From contig CAYJEQ010000020.1 in NCBI GenBank assembly GCA_964369235.1, positions 1-34,536 on the forward strand: a stretch of 34,536 nt of DNA. Direction: 5' to 3'. The translations under genes and the position numbers were made by a program. The stretch comes from CAYJEQ01 sp964369235. GTDB lineage: Bacteria > Bacillota > Clostridia > Oscillospirales > Ruminococcaceae. Under the pieces are notes generated by a model. It saw nothing but the letters and a program-made list of their open reading frames with translations. It did not search any database and had not been told where the DNA came from. The stretch's first letter is position 1; each line of letters starts with the position of its first letter. Below are positions 8,599 through 15,249 of the stretch, one piece after another.

Positions 8599-9669
8599 TT
8601 ATTTTTTATAAAAAGGCATCGGCACTATCTCTACTTCTATCTTTCTGCCTCTTACCTCTGCTATTAGTTTTGTTCCCATCTGGCTGTGGTCTATATCCAC
8701 ATATGCCATTACCACTGGATAGTTTAGATATGGTACCATTGTTCCCGATGTGGTTACCCCTACCTGTTTATCCTCTATAAATAGTGGAGCATCTTCTCTT
8801 ACAATGCCTTTGCCCACTACCTTAAGCCCTACTCGCTTAGTGGTAATTACTGCTTCTTCCATGGCTTTCTTACCGATGAACTCTTCCTTAGCCATCTTTA
8901 CTGCAAACTTTAACCCTGCTTGTAGTGGGTTAATATCTGCTGTAAGCTCATGGCCATACAGTGGCATGGAGGCTTCAAGTCTTAGGGTATCTCTTGCTCC
9001 TAGCCCACAGGGGATTATATCCTCACCACCTGTTTTAAGAAGTATGTCCCATAGTGCAGCTGTATCACTGGTGTTAGCATATATTTCATAGCCATCTTCC
9101 CCAGTGTAGCCTGTCTGGGATACCATACATTTAATACCATTAATATCCACATCAGTTATAGCTGTGTAGTATTTTTCTGGTAGGTTATCTGTAAGTTTTT
9201 CCATGATTTCTTTGGCTTTCTTACCCTGTATAGCTATCTGTCCTACTAGGTCGGATACATCTTCAAATTTTACCTGTCCAAAGGCGTGTTTTAATATATG
9301 CTCATAGTCCTTATCCTTATTAGAGGCATTTACCACTATAAAGTAATCATCCTCTGCTAGTTTATATACTATTAAATCATCTACTGCACCACCATCTGGA
9401 TAACACATTACACTATACCTTGCCTGACCTACCTCCATATTAGTAAAGTCATTGGTAAGTATGTAATTAAGGTTTTTTAAGGCATCTGGTCCTTTACAGG
9501 TAATCTCTCCCATATGGGATACATCAAAAAGCCCACAGCTATTTCTAACAGCTAGATGCTCCTTAATAACACCTGCTTCATACTGGACTGGCAGTATAAA
9601 ACCTGCAAAATCAACCATTTTACCTTTAAGATTTACATGCTGATCATATATAGGGGTTTTGTTCTCCAT
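8599..9669 (-). CDS. gcvT: Glycine cleavage system aminomethyltransferase (T protein)
   Basis: Transfers the methylene group from aminomethyl-GcvH to tetrahydrofolate, releasing ammonia. The 356-residue form starts 'MENKTPIYDQHVNLKGKMVDF', exactly where family members start, and has GGAGA six bases upstream. The frame stays open for 30 more codons back to an ATG at 9759, but that ATG has no SD and lies inside the leader element at 9694-9781. Conserved blocks include 'GLFDVSHMGE' and 'GYTGEDGYEI'. First gene of the glycine-riboswitch operon. Confidence 0.95.
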   Translation of the reverse strand: MENKTPIYDQHVNLKGKMVDFAGFILPVQYEAGVIKEHLAVRNSCGLFDVSHMGEITCKGPDALKNLNYILTNDFTNMEVGQARYSVMCYPDGGAVDDLIVYKLAEDDYFIVVNASNKDKDYEHILKHAFGQVKFEDVSDLVGQIAIQGKKAKEIMEKLTDNLPEKYYTAITDVDINGIKCMVSQTGYTGEDGYEIYANTSDTAALWDILLKTGGEDIIPCGLGARDTLRLEASMPLYGHELTADINPLQAGLKFAVKMAKEEFIGKKAMEEAVITTKRVGLKVVGKGIVREDAPLFIEDKQVGVTTSGTMVPYLNYPVVMAYVDIDHSQMGTKLIAEVRGRKIEVEIVPMPFYKK

Positions 9670-9693
9670 AAAAATCTCCATTCCTCTCTCAAT

Positions 9694-9781
9694 GTTTTGT
9701 GTGGTTTTGCAGATGGCAAAATTTCGGTTATAATCTTTACCGAAAAGCACAAAACTCATGTTTGAAACTTTGTTTGAAACT
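9694..9781 (-). promoter_or_regulatory. Repeated structured leader element, gcvT copy
   Basis: Lies between the riboswitch terminator and the gcvT SD, and matches the element before leuA (28518-28614). On the minus-strand RNA, stem P1 (GUUUUGUG with CACAAAAC, 8 bp) encloses P2 (UUUCGGU with ACCGAAA) and P3 (UUUUGC with GCAAAA), a compact three-way junction. Upstream is the nine-base direct repeat GTTTCAAAC-AAA-GTTTCAAAC. The frame is open and continuous with gcvT, starting ATG-AGT-TTT-GTG. I do not recognise it as a known RNA family. Confidence 0.65.
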
Positions 9782-9815
9782 AATGTAAATTCCTTTCTAA
9801 GACTGTGATAAAATT

Positions 9816-9848
9816 AAAAAAAGCATAGAATACCACTGTATCCTATGC
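9816..9848 (-). terminator. Glycine riboswitch expression-platform terminator
   Basis: GCATAGGATAC and GTATTCTATGC (10 Watson-Crick pairs plus one U-G) close a 4-nt loop and run into seven U on the minus strand, directly after the second glycine aptamer. The gene must be transcribed through it, as in glycine-activated switches that use alternative pairing with the aptamer end. Confidence 0.9.
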
Positions 9849-9850
9849 CC

Positions 9851-9978
9851 CGTCCTTGTACCTGAAAGATTTTAACTTCTTCGGTGGTGATAATCACCTC
9901 TCCGTGGTTGGTCTGTAATTGGTCCTTTTGCCTGAGAGTGTTACACCTTCGGCGCCGTATTCGGTCTCTCCCAATTAC
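9851..9978 (-). ncRNA. Tandem glycine riboswitch
   Basis: Two glycine aptamers read on the minus strand. Aptamer I (9978-9915) has P1 GTAATTGG/CCAATTAC, then GGGAGAGACCG, GCGCCGAAGG and CTCAGGCAAAAGGACC, all signature sequences. Aptamer II (about 9907-9851) shows GGAGAGGT, ACCACCGAAGAAG and TTTCAGGTACAAGGAC. A short linker joins them and an intrinsic terminator follows. In this family glycine binding turns on gcv expression, so excess glycine is broken down. The fit to the operon downstream is complete. Confidence 0.96.
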
Positions 9979-9984
9979 ATCATC

Positions 9985-10319
9985 CCTGTATTAAATTTTA
10001 TAGACTGGATATTTAAGCTATAGTAATAGCTACTATAGTAATAACTGTAATACTATACACCTAATTATATTATCTATTTTACCATAAAGATATGATTGTA
10101 ACAATATGACCTAATTTACAAAATATACTATTAACTCTTATGAAAAATAGATATCTAACTTCACATAATAATATTATTTTGCAAAATTAACAGCAGAATA
10201 AATCATTTTATTGGATTATTATAGTGTATTTTGCTATATTATTTCGTGGTTTTAATTACTTGTGCATACCACCTAATAGGAAGTATAATTAATTAAAAGA
10301 CTGAAAGGGGTTTATTACT
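9985..10319. other. Divergent intergenic region between gcv leader and ppk2
   Basis: AT-rich, with no gene. It must hold the gcv promoter (minus) and the ppk2 promoter (plus). A perfect inverted repeat, CTATAGTA-ATAGC-TACTATAG, lies at 10018-10038 and is followed by a partial direct copy. It could be an operator or a hairpin in a long gcv leader. For gcv, TTGTTA-N17-TAAAAT (minus, about 10106-10078) is possible but weak. For ppk2, TTGGAT (10211-10216)-N18-TATATT (10235-10240) is possible. None is certain. Confidence 0.4.
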
Positions 10320-11753
10320 ATGGCAAAGGATAAGAAAGTCAAGTCACAGATAAAGGCACTTCAGGAAGAACTAGCCCAGCTACAGCAACAGATTAAGGAG
10401 GCAAACATCCCTGTAATTATACTGATAGATGGTTGGAGCGCCTCAGGAAAAGGCAGAATGATAAGCAGTATTAATTCTAGGCTTGAGCCTCGTGGTTACA
10501 AGGTTTTTTCCAGTAAGGCTGCCACTGGAGATCAGCTGAGAAAACCTAGCCTGTGGAGGTACTGGATGGATATACCCTCTAAAGGCTTTATAGGTATCTT
10601 TGAGCGTGGTTGGTATTATGATGGTTTTCAAAATTTAAACATTCATATGGATAATCAGAAACAAGTTGCCTATGATATTAATACCTTTGAGCGTCAGCTT
10701 ATAGAAGATGGATATCATCTGATAAAATTCTTTTTAGATGTTGATAAAGACGAACAGCTTGCCAGAATGGAGGCATTACAGGAGAGAAAATCCACCTCTT
10801 GGCGTATTACTGATAAGGACACCCAGCAAAATCGTAATTTTAGCCACAATAAGGACATTAGAAATAAGCTCCTTTCCATAACCTCTATGAGTTGTCCCTG
10901 GCATGTGGTTGATAATAACGACCCTGAACAAGGCACCTTAAAACTGCTAACAGATTTGGTAAATTCTCTTAAAGATAGACTTAAGCTAGAAGAACCTATA
11001 AAAATCTCCCATAAGGCTCATGACTTTAAATTACTACCTATGGCAAAGCTATCGGATATCCCACTGGATAAATCCTTAACTGAGGCTCAGTATAAAAAAG
11101 CCATGAAGAAGGAAAAGGAAAAACTTCGTAATCTTCACAGCCTACTATACCGAGAAAAGGTACCTGTGGTGTTAGTTTTTGAAGGTTGGGACGCTGCTGG
11201 TAAAGGTGGGGGAATAAGAAGGCTTTCTTGGTCACTGGATCCTCGTGGCTTTGAAGCACTATCGGTGGCTGCACCTACGCCTCAGGAGAAGTCTAAGCAC
11301 TATCTATGGCGTTTTTGGAACAGTTTGCCTAAAGATGGGCATATTGCTATATTCGATCGTTCTTGGTACGGTAGAGTAATGGTGGAGCGCATTGAAAAAT
11401 TCACCCCAAAAGATCGCTGGTCAATGGCATATGAGGAGATTAACGAGTTTGAAAAATCTCTTACTGACTGGGGTGCTATTGTGTTAAAATTCTGGGTGCA
11501 TATTGATAGTGATACCCAATTAGAGCGATTTACCCAGCGTATGGAAAATCCAGAAAAGCAGTATAAAATCACCGATGAAGATTGGCGAAATCGAGAAAAA
11601 TGGCCAGAATATGAAAAGGCTATAGACGAGATGATCAGCAAAACCTCCACAGAAAAAGCCCCGTGGATTATTGTGGAAGGCAATGACAAGTCCTATGCAA
11701 GAATAAAGATTATGAAAGAGGTTAGAAAAGCCTTAGAAAAAAAACTTAGATAG
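10320..11753 (+). CDS. Two-domain PPK2 family polyphosphate kinase (probable polyphosphate:AMP phosphotransferase)
   Basis: Transfers phosphate from polyphosphate to a nucleotide. The 477 residues hold a short coiled-coil start (about 5-28) and two PPK2 domains. The N-terminal domain has Walker A GWSASGKG at 38-45, but its Walker B reads FERGWYYD (about 95-102) instead of the usual DRSWYGR. The C-terminal domain has both intact: GWDAAGKG at 289-296 and DRSWYGR at 346-352. In the known fused class (class II, PAP) the C-terminal half is catalytic and prefers AMP, so AMP to ADP is the likeliest reaction. GAAAGGGG lies upstream at good spacing. No ppk1 or ppx is in the window. Confidence 0.9.
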   Translation: MAKDKKVKSQIKALQEELAQLQQQIKEANIPVIILIDGWSASGKGRMISSINSRLEPRGYKVFSSKAATGDQLRKPSLWRYWMDIPSKGFIGIFERGWYYDGFQNLNIHMDNQKQVAYDINTFERQLIEDGYHLIKFFLDVDKDEQLARMEALQERKSTSWRITDKDTQQNRNFSHNKDIRNKLLSITSMSCPWHVVDNNDPEQGTLKLLTDLVNSLKDRLKLEEPIKISHKAHDFKLLPMAKLSDIPLDKSLTEAQYKKAMKKEKEKLRNLHSLLYREKVPVVLVFEGWDAAGKGGGIRRLSWSLDPRGFEALSVAAPTPQEKSKHYLWRFWNSLPKDGHIAIFDRSWYGRVMVERIEKFTPKDRWSMAYEEINEFEKSLTDWGAIVLKFWVHIDSDTQLERFTQRMENPEKQYKITDEDWRNREKWPEYEKAIDEMISKTSTEKAPWIIVEGNDKSYARIKIMKEVRKALEKKLR

Positions 11754-11774
11754 GTATATATTTATCTTTCCCAG

Positions 11775-11809
11775 CCATACTAATACTGGTGTATATCACT
11801 GTAGTATGG
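11775..11809 (+). promoter_or_regulatory. Hairpin just upstream of the DUF378 gene
   Basis: CCATACT and AGTATGG (7 bp, perfect) enclose a partly paired interior. The hairpin ends where the SD AGGATGG begins, so it could affect ribosome access. It has no U-tract and is not a terminator for ppk2. Confidence 0.35.
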
Positions 11810-11825
11810 AAGGATGGTCATAAAT

Positions 11826-12029
11826 ATGATTGATAAAATTGCTTTATTTTTGGTTATTGTTGGTGCTATAAACTGGGGTCTTGTAGGGGTATTTCAGTTT
11901 GATTTAGTTGCATTTGCCTTTGGTGGCACTACAGCAATTCTAGCTAGAATTGTGTACAGTCTAGTGGCAATAGGTGGCATATGGTGTATCTCCCTACTCT
12001 TTAGAAACCTAAATGCCATAGCTGATTAA
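11826..12029 (+). CDS. DUF378 family small membrane protein
   Basis: A 67-residue protein made almost entirely of two transmembrane segments (about 5-27 and 38-60). It has the DUF378 signature 'DKIALFLVIVGAINWGLVGVF' near the N-terminus, as in YuzA-like proteins. The function of the family is unknown. The ATG at 11826 is preferred over the in-frame ATG at 11814, because the SD GGAAGG (11808-11813) abuts 11814 but sits 12 bases before 11826. It is 72 nt after ppk2 and is followed by a terminator. Confidence 0.85.
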   Translation: MIDKIALFLVIVGAINWGLVGVFQFDLVAFAFGGTTAILARIVYSLVAIGGIWCISLLFRNLNAIAD

Positions 12030-12059
12030 TAGTGACTAGAATATTTAGTCAACAAGTAT

Positions 12060-12104
12060 AAAAGGGATAGTATGACAGGCTTTAATTGTCTAACTATCCC
12101 TTTT
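12060..12104. terminator. Rho-independent terminator after the DUF378 gene
   Basis: A perfect 12-bp stem AAAAGGGATAGT/ACTATCCCTTTT encloses an inner GACA/TGTC pair. A T-rich tail follows on the plus strand and the A-run on the left would serve the minus strand. Confidence 0.85.
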
Positions 12105-12161
12105 GTGTTGATTTAATATTTATAGTGATGTATAATATTTCCAATAGGAGGTAATATTACG

Positions 12162-12599
12162 ATGTATAAAATTAGAGAATGTAAAGTTTCAGATGGGGAA
12201 GATATTGCAAAAATTAATCTTGAGGAACTGGGATACCAGTATGACAAAGAGCAAACCAAGAAAAAACTAGAGTTACTGCTATCCAGCCCCAAGGATAAGA
12301 TTCTTGTTGCAGTGGTTAAAGATACAGTAGTTGGCTATATCCATGCTGTGGATTATGATGTAATATATGGCCCCCATTATAAAAATATTATGGGTGTGGC
12401 TGTGTTAAAAGAATATAAACGCATAGGCATAGGAAAAGCCCTGCTAACAGGTACCGAGAACTGGGCAAAGGAAACCGGTGCACAGGGTATTCGTCTAAAT
12501 TCCGGTGAAAGCAGAATAGACGCACATAGATTTTATACTAACTGTGGATACTTAAGTAATAAAAACCAAAAGAATTTCTTTAAAGCTTTTACAAAGTAA
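12162..12599 (+). CDS. GNAT family N-acetyltransferase
   Basis: A 145-residue single-domain acetyltransferase that would move an acetyl group from acetyl-CoA to an amine. The acetyl-CoA loop is 'VLKEYKRIGIGKALL' at about 84-98 (the R/Q-x-x-G-x-G/A motif), followed by the helix 'TENWAKETGAQGIRL' and the C-terminal 'AHRFYTNCGY' typical of the fold. AGGAGG lies at good distance before the ATG. It stands alone between two terminators and shares no obvious job with its neighbours. The substrate cannot be predicted. Confidence 0.9.
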   Translation: MYKIRECKVSDGEDIAKINLEELGYQYDKEQTKKKLELLLSSPKDKILVAVVKDTVVGYIHAVDYDVIYGPHYKNIMGVAVLKEYKRIGIGKALLTGTENWAKETGAQGIRLNSGESRIDAHRFYTNCGYLSNKNQKNFFKAFTK

Positions 12600-12676
12600 A
12601 ATACTCTATGCAAAATCTATCTACCACTTAAAAGGTTGGTTATTTATAAAATACCTAGATAAAATTCTATAAAATC

Positions 12677-12706
12677 AAAAAACGGTGTGATTAATCACAC
12701 CGTTTT
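12677..12706. terminator. Bidirectional terminator between GNAT gene and csrA
   Basis: AAAACGGTGTGATT/AATCACACCGTTTT is a perfect 28-nt palindrome (12679-12706). On the minus strand it runs into TTTTTTGATTTT, giving a good terminator for the flagellar operon ending in csrA. It also serves the plus-strand GNAT gene. Confidence 0.9.
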
Positions 12707-12710
12707 ACTA

Positions 12711-12935
12711 TTATTTTAAATTTAAGATACTTTTTAGAGATGCAATATTATCCGATCCACCTGCTGCTTCTAGATTAGCCTTAGTTGCCTCGGATAGTTC
12801 TTCTCTCAGGATTTTTACATCTTTTGGCGCTTCTATTGCCAGTCTTACTCCATCGGCTGTTACCTCTACTACTGTTACCTTAATATCATCTCCCAGTAGT
12901 AGTGATTGCCCTTTTTTTCGCTGTAATACTAGCAT
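12711..12935 (-). CDS. csrA: Carbon storage regulator CsrA
   Basis: An RNA-binding translational regulator of 74 residues. The N-terminus MLVLQRKKGQSLLLGDDI is the typical first beta strand and loop, followed by 'VRLAIEAPKDVKILREEL', which carries the RNA-contacting residues. In Bacillus, CsrA binds the flagellin leader and blocks its translation until FliW sequesters it. Here csrA follows fliW by 3 nt, the same pairing. It is the last gene of the flgM-to-csrA block, ahead of the terminator. The flagellin gene itself is not in the window. Confidence 0.96.
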   Translation of the reverse strand: MLVLQRKKGQSLLLGDDIKVTVVEVTADGVRLAIEAPKDVKILREELSEATKANLEAAGGSDNIASLKSILNLK

Positions 12936-12938
12936 TAA

Positions 12939-13364
12939 CTACGCCTCCCCACCTATTAATTCTGAAATAGAATGTCTAAAACCATACTGGTCATCATTTA
13001 AGATGGTTTGTATAGCCTTTCTAGTTGCTACATTTACAACTATTGGGGATTTAAGATTGATAGTAGAATCCTTAGCTACTTCTTTTATTACACAGATGGA
13101 ATAATAAGAAAGATTTTCCTCAGATTCTGTTCCTAGCTTTTTATAATCCTCTTTAGATAGCTGTGGATTGTAATCCTTTTTTACTAGGAAGGGATTTACC
13201 AGCACAAAGGAAAGATACTCTTCCTCCACACTTAATAGGGATATAAAATCATCTATACCTTCCATAGGTAAAGGAATAAACTTTCTGCAATCTTCAAAGC
13301 CAAAAAGTCCCTCTTCAAATATTATTAGATCTTTTTCATCATAGGATCTAGCTTGTTCACTCAT
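12939..13364 (-). CDS. fliW: Flagellar assembly factor FliW
   Basis: A cytoplasmic protein of 141 residues that binds CsrA and free flagellin, so that flagellin export releases FliW to antagonise CsrA. Family marks are 'FEEGLFGFEDCRKFIPLP' near 16-33 and a late 'SPIVVNVATRKAIQTIL'. Its place directly before csrA supports the assignment. The SD is GGGGGAG, with a small perfect palindrome GGTTAAA-A-TTTAACC (13383-13397) just upstream of it. Confidence 0.95.
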   Translation of the reverse strand: MSEQARSYDEKDLIIFEEGLFGFEDCRKFIPLPMEGIDDFISLLSVEEEYLSFVLVNPFLVKKDYNPQLSKEDYKKLGTESEENLSYYSICVIKEVAKDSTINLKSPIVVNVATRKAIQTILNDDQYGFRHSISELIGGEA

Positions 13365-13439
13365 AGGCTTTCTCCCCCTTTGGGTTAAAATTTAACCACA
13401 TATTTCTGAGTTTTACTTGTTTTAACATGTCTTATTAAA

Positions 13440-13477
13440 TTTTAAGTCTTATGAAGTTTACTCCATAAGACTTAAAA
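13440..13477. promoter_or_regulatory. Strong hairpin between DUF6470 gene and fliW
   Basis: TTTTAAGTCTTATG (13440-13453) and CATAAGACTTAAAA (13464-13477) form a perfect 14-bp stem with a 10-nt loop. After it on the minus strand comes TTTAATAAG, too poor in U for a firm terminator. It may partly terminate, or set an RNA end so that fliW-csrA levels differ from flgKL levels. Confidence 0.6.
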
Positions 13478-13512
13478 GTCACAATACTCAGTTTTAAAAT
13501 TATTTTCCTTAT

Positions 13513-14130
13513 TTACGCCTCGGTATCTATAGCCTCTCCACCAAATCTCTCCGAGGCACTTGGTGGCACATATAGTGGTTTACCAACATACTCTACTGTT
13601 ACAGTAGGATGCTGAGTAACAGATAGCTCAATATTGCCAGGTATAAACTCAATATTACCATTGTCAATCTTAGCATCAAAGTTTAGCTTATCCATCTGAT
13701 ATTCTATAGAGATATCCGGTGCTTCCCACTGAATATCAGGCCCTACCGACGGAGCAAATCCCAACTGGAACTGACCTGTATCTGGAGCTGTGCGTTGTTG
13801 TAGTATTCGATTAATTGTTTCTGTGCCTGCACCAACCTTGCCTCTTATGAGAATCTTGCCTTCGCTGGCAAACTGGGCAGTTGCGTCATATGCCTGCTGC
13901 ACACCTCTATCTGCAGCCTGGGAAACGCTAATAGCTGTGGTAGGTGTCATGGATGCTCTTGCTTCAAATGTATCAAGATTAACCTTAATAGGGCGACTTT
14001 TGATCTGCATTCTGCCCTCATCTCTTGTAATCTCTACCTCTGCTGAGCCCATCTGTCGTTCTAGTCTAGCTCCCTCAATCTTAAGTTCATACTCAATGGG
14101 AACTGTAGTAATTTTGATTAATGGTTCCAT
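13513..14130 (-). CDS. DUF6470 family protein (YviE-like)
   Basis: A 205-residue soluble protein of unknown function, with no signal peptide or membrane segment. It is rich in beta-strand-like sequence, begins 'MEPLIKITTVPIEYEL' and contains a middle 'AADRGVQQAYDATAQFASEGK' helix. In Bacillus yviE sits in the same place between flgL and fliW, and this gene has the same position and length. The genomic position suggests a role in late flagellar assembly, but nothing in the sequence says what it does. Confidence 0.85.
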   Translation of the reverse strand: MEPLIKITTVPIEYELKIEGARLERQMGSAEVEITRDEGRMQIKSRPIKVNLDTFEARASMTPTTAISVSQAADRGVQQAYDATAQFASEGKILIRGKVGAGTETINRILQQRTAPDTGQFQLGFAPSVGPDIQWEAPDISIEYQMDKLNFDAKIDNGNIEFIPGNIELSVTQHPTVTVEYVGKPLYVPPSASERFGGEAIDTEA

Positions 14131-14235
14131 ATTATACCCCCTAGATGTCTTATTATCCCACCTATTTAATATACTGCTTTAAATAGGCTAATACCATAAC
14201 TAATTCTTATTATATTTTCTAATAAATATTCTAGC

Positions 14236-15237
14236 TTACTGCATAAAGTCTAGTAGTGAAGGTGTTAAAACATTCATACCAACCTTTAGGGCCGCATTGT
14301 ACACATAATCTGCATAGGAGAAGTTCATAATAGCTTCACTTGCTTCGATGTTTACTGCATCGTCAAACTGCTCGATTATGTTAATTTCCTCCCCTTCTAA
14401 TCGGCTTTCGGTAGCTGTTAGCAGTGCAGATTTTGTACCTATTATACTAATCTCATTTCTAACTACATCTGCCTGAGCTCCAAAGCTTTCCCACATACCC
14501 ACATAGGTATCTCGGTCAAAAGGATCTTTTTCTAGCTCATCAGCCATCTGGCCCAGTAGCACTACCATATTCTGACTAACTCCGTCAGCATTATGTCCAA
14601 AACCTACTGCTGATATACCAGGTACTGAGGAGTCAAAAGCACTAGACGGAATTATCTCCCCTGCCGCATCAAAGGTTAATCCATAACCTAAATCTACATA
14701 GGTGCTTTCTTCTGCCAGTTCCGCAAGGACTGCTTGGTCTGCTGGATCGGTAGAGTTAACATCAATCCCTCTATAGGTTACTGTTCCATCATCTTCTATA
14801 ACAAATGGAGCGTTGTCCCCATCCTGTCCTGCAAGTACATAGGCATCACCGTATTTAATATTAAGGGAATGTACCATAGATTCTTGTAATGCTCTAAATG
14901 TAGCTGCATAGGCTTCTCTACCTGCATCATTAGTATCATTTAGGGCTTCTACTGAGTATTTATTATATACTTCTTTAGAAATATCATTAATCTGTGTTAA
15001 TGCGTCTTCCTGTGAATCCTGCCATTTTAGCATTTCTTTAGTAGAGTTTAAATAATCGTTATTTCTAGCATATCTATTCTCAAGTATAGTACCTTTTGCT
15101 GCTGCAATAGGATCCTCATGGGAGCTGGTAAATCTACGACCAGTTTCAACCTGATTTCTAGCTTGATCCAGTGCAGTTAATGAACTATTAAGACTAGACT
15201 GATAGTTTCGTCTAACCATATTAGTGGTAATTCTCAT
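14236..15237 (-). CDS. flgL: Flagellar hook-associated protein 3 FlgL
   Basis: A hook-filament junction protein exported through the flagellum, 333 residues. The N-terminal D0 helix 'MRITTNMVRRNYQSSLNSSL' and the flagellin-like C-terminal helix 'AIMNFSYADYVYNAALKVGMNVLTPSLLDFM' bracket a variable middle. Those two ends pack together in the assembled junction. It follows flgK by 12 nt and is co-transcribed with it. Confidence 0.95.
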   Translation of the reverse strand: MRITTNMVRRNYQSSLNSSLTALDQARNQVETGRRFTSSHEDPIAAAKGTILENRYARNNDYLNSTKEMLKWQDSQEDALTQINDISKEVYNKYSVEALNDTNDAGREAYAATFRALQESMVHSLNIKYGDAYVLAGQDGDNAPFVIEDDGTVTYRGIDVNSTDPADQAVLAELAEESTYVDLGYGLTFDAAGEIIPSSAFDSSVPGISAVGFGHNADGVSQNMVVLLGQMADELEKDPFDRDTYVGMWESFGAQADVVRNEISIIGTKSALLTATESRLEGEEINIIEQFDDAVNIEASEAIMNFSYADYVYNAALKVGMNVLTPSLLDFMQ

Positions 15238-15249
15238 CTGCTAATCCTC

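Noticed and set aside
9670..9759. N-terminal extension as the true start of gcvT
   Set aside because: The family starts at the residue encoded at 9669, which has a proper SD, while the upstream ATG has none. The extension matches the leader of the unrelated leuA. Kept as a finding, not as the annotated start.
10018..10038. Inverted repeat as a third riboswitch or a firm operator
   Set aside because: Only 8 bp of AT-rich dyad with no conserved core; too little to name. Mentioned in the intergenic entry only.
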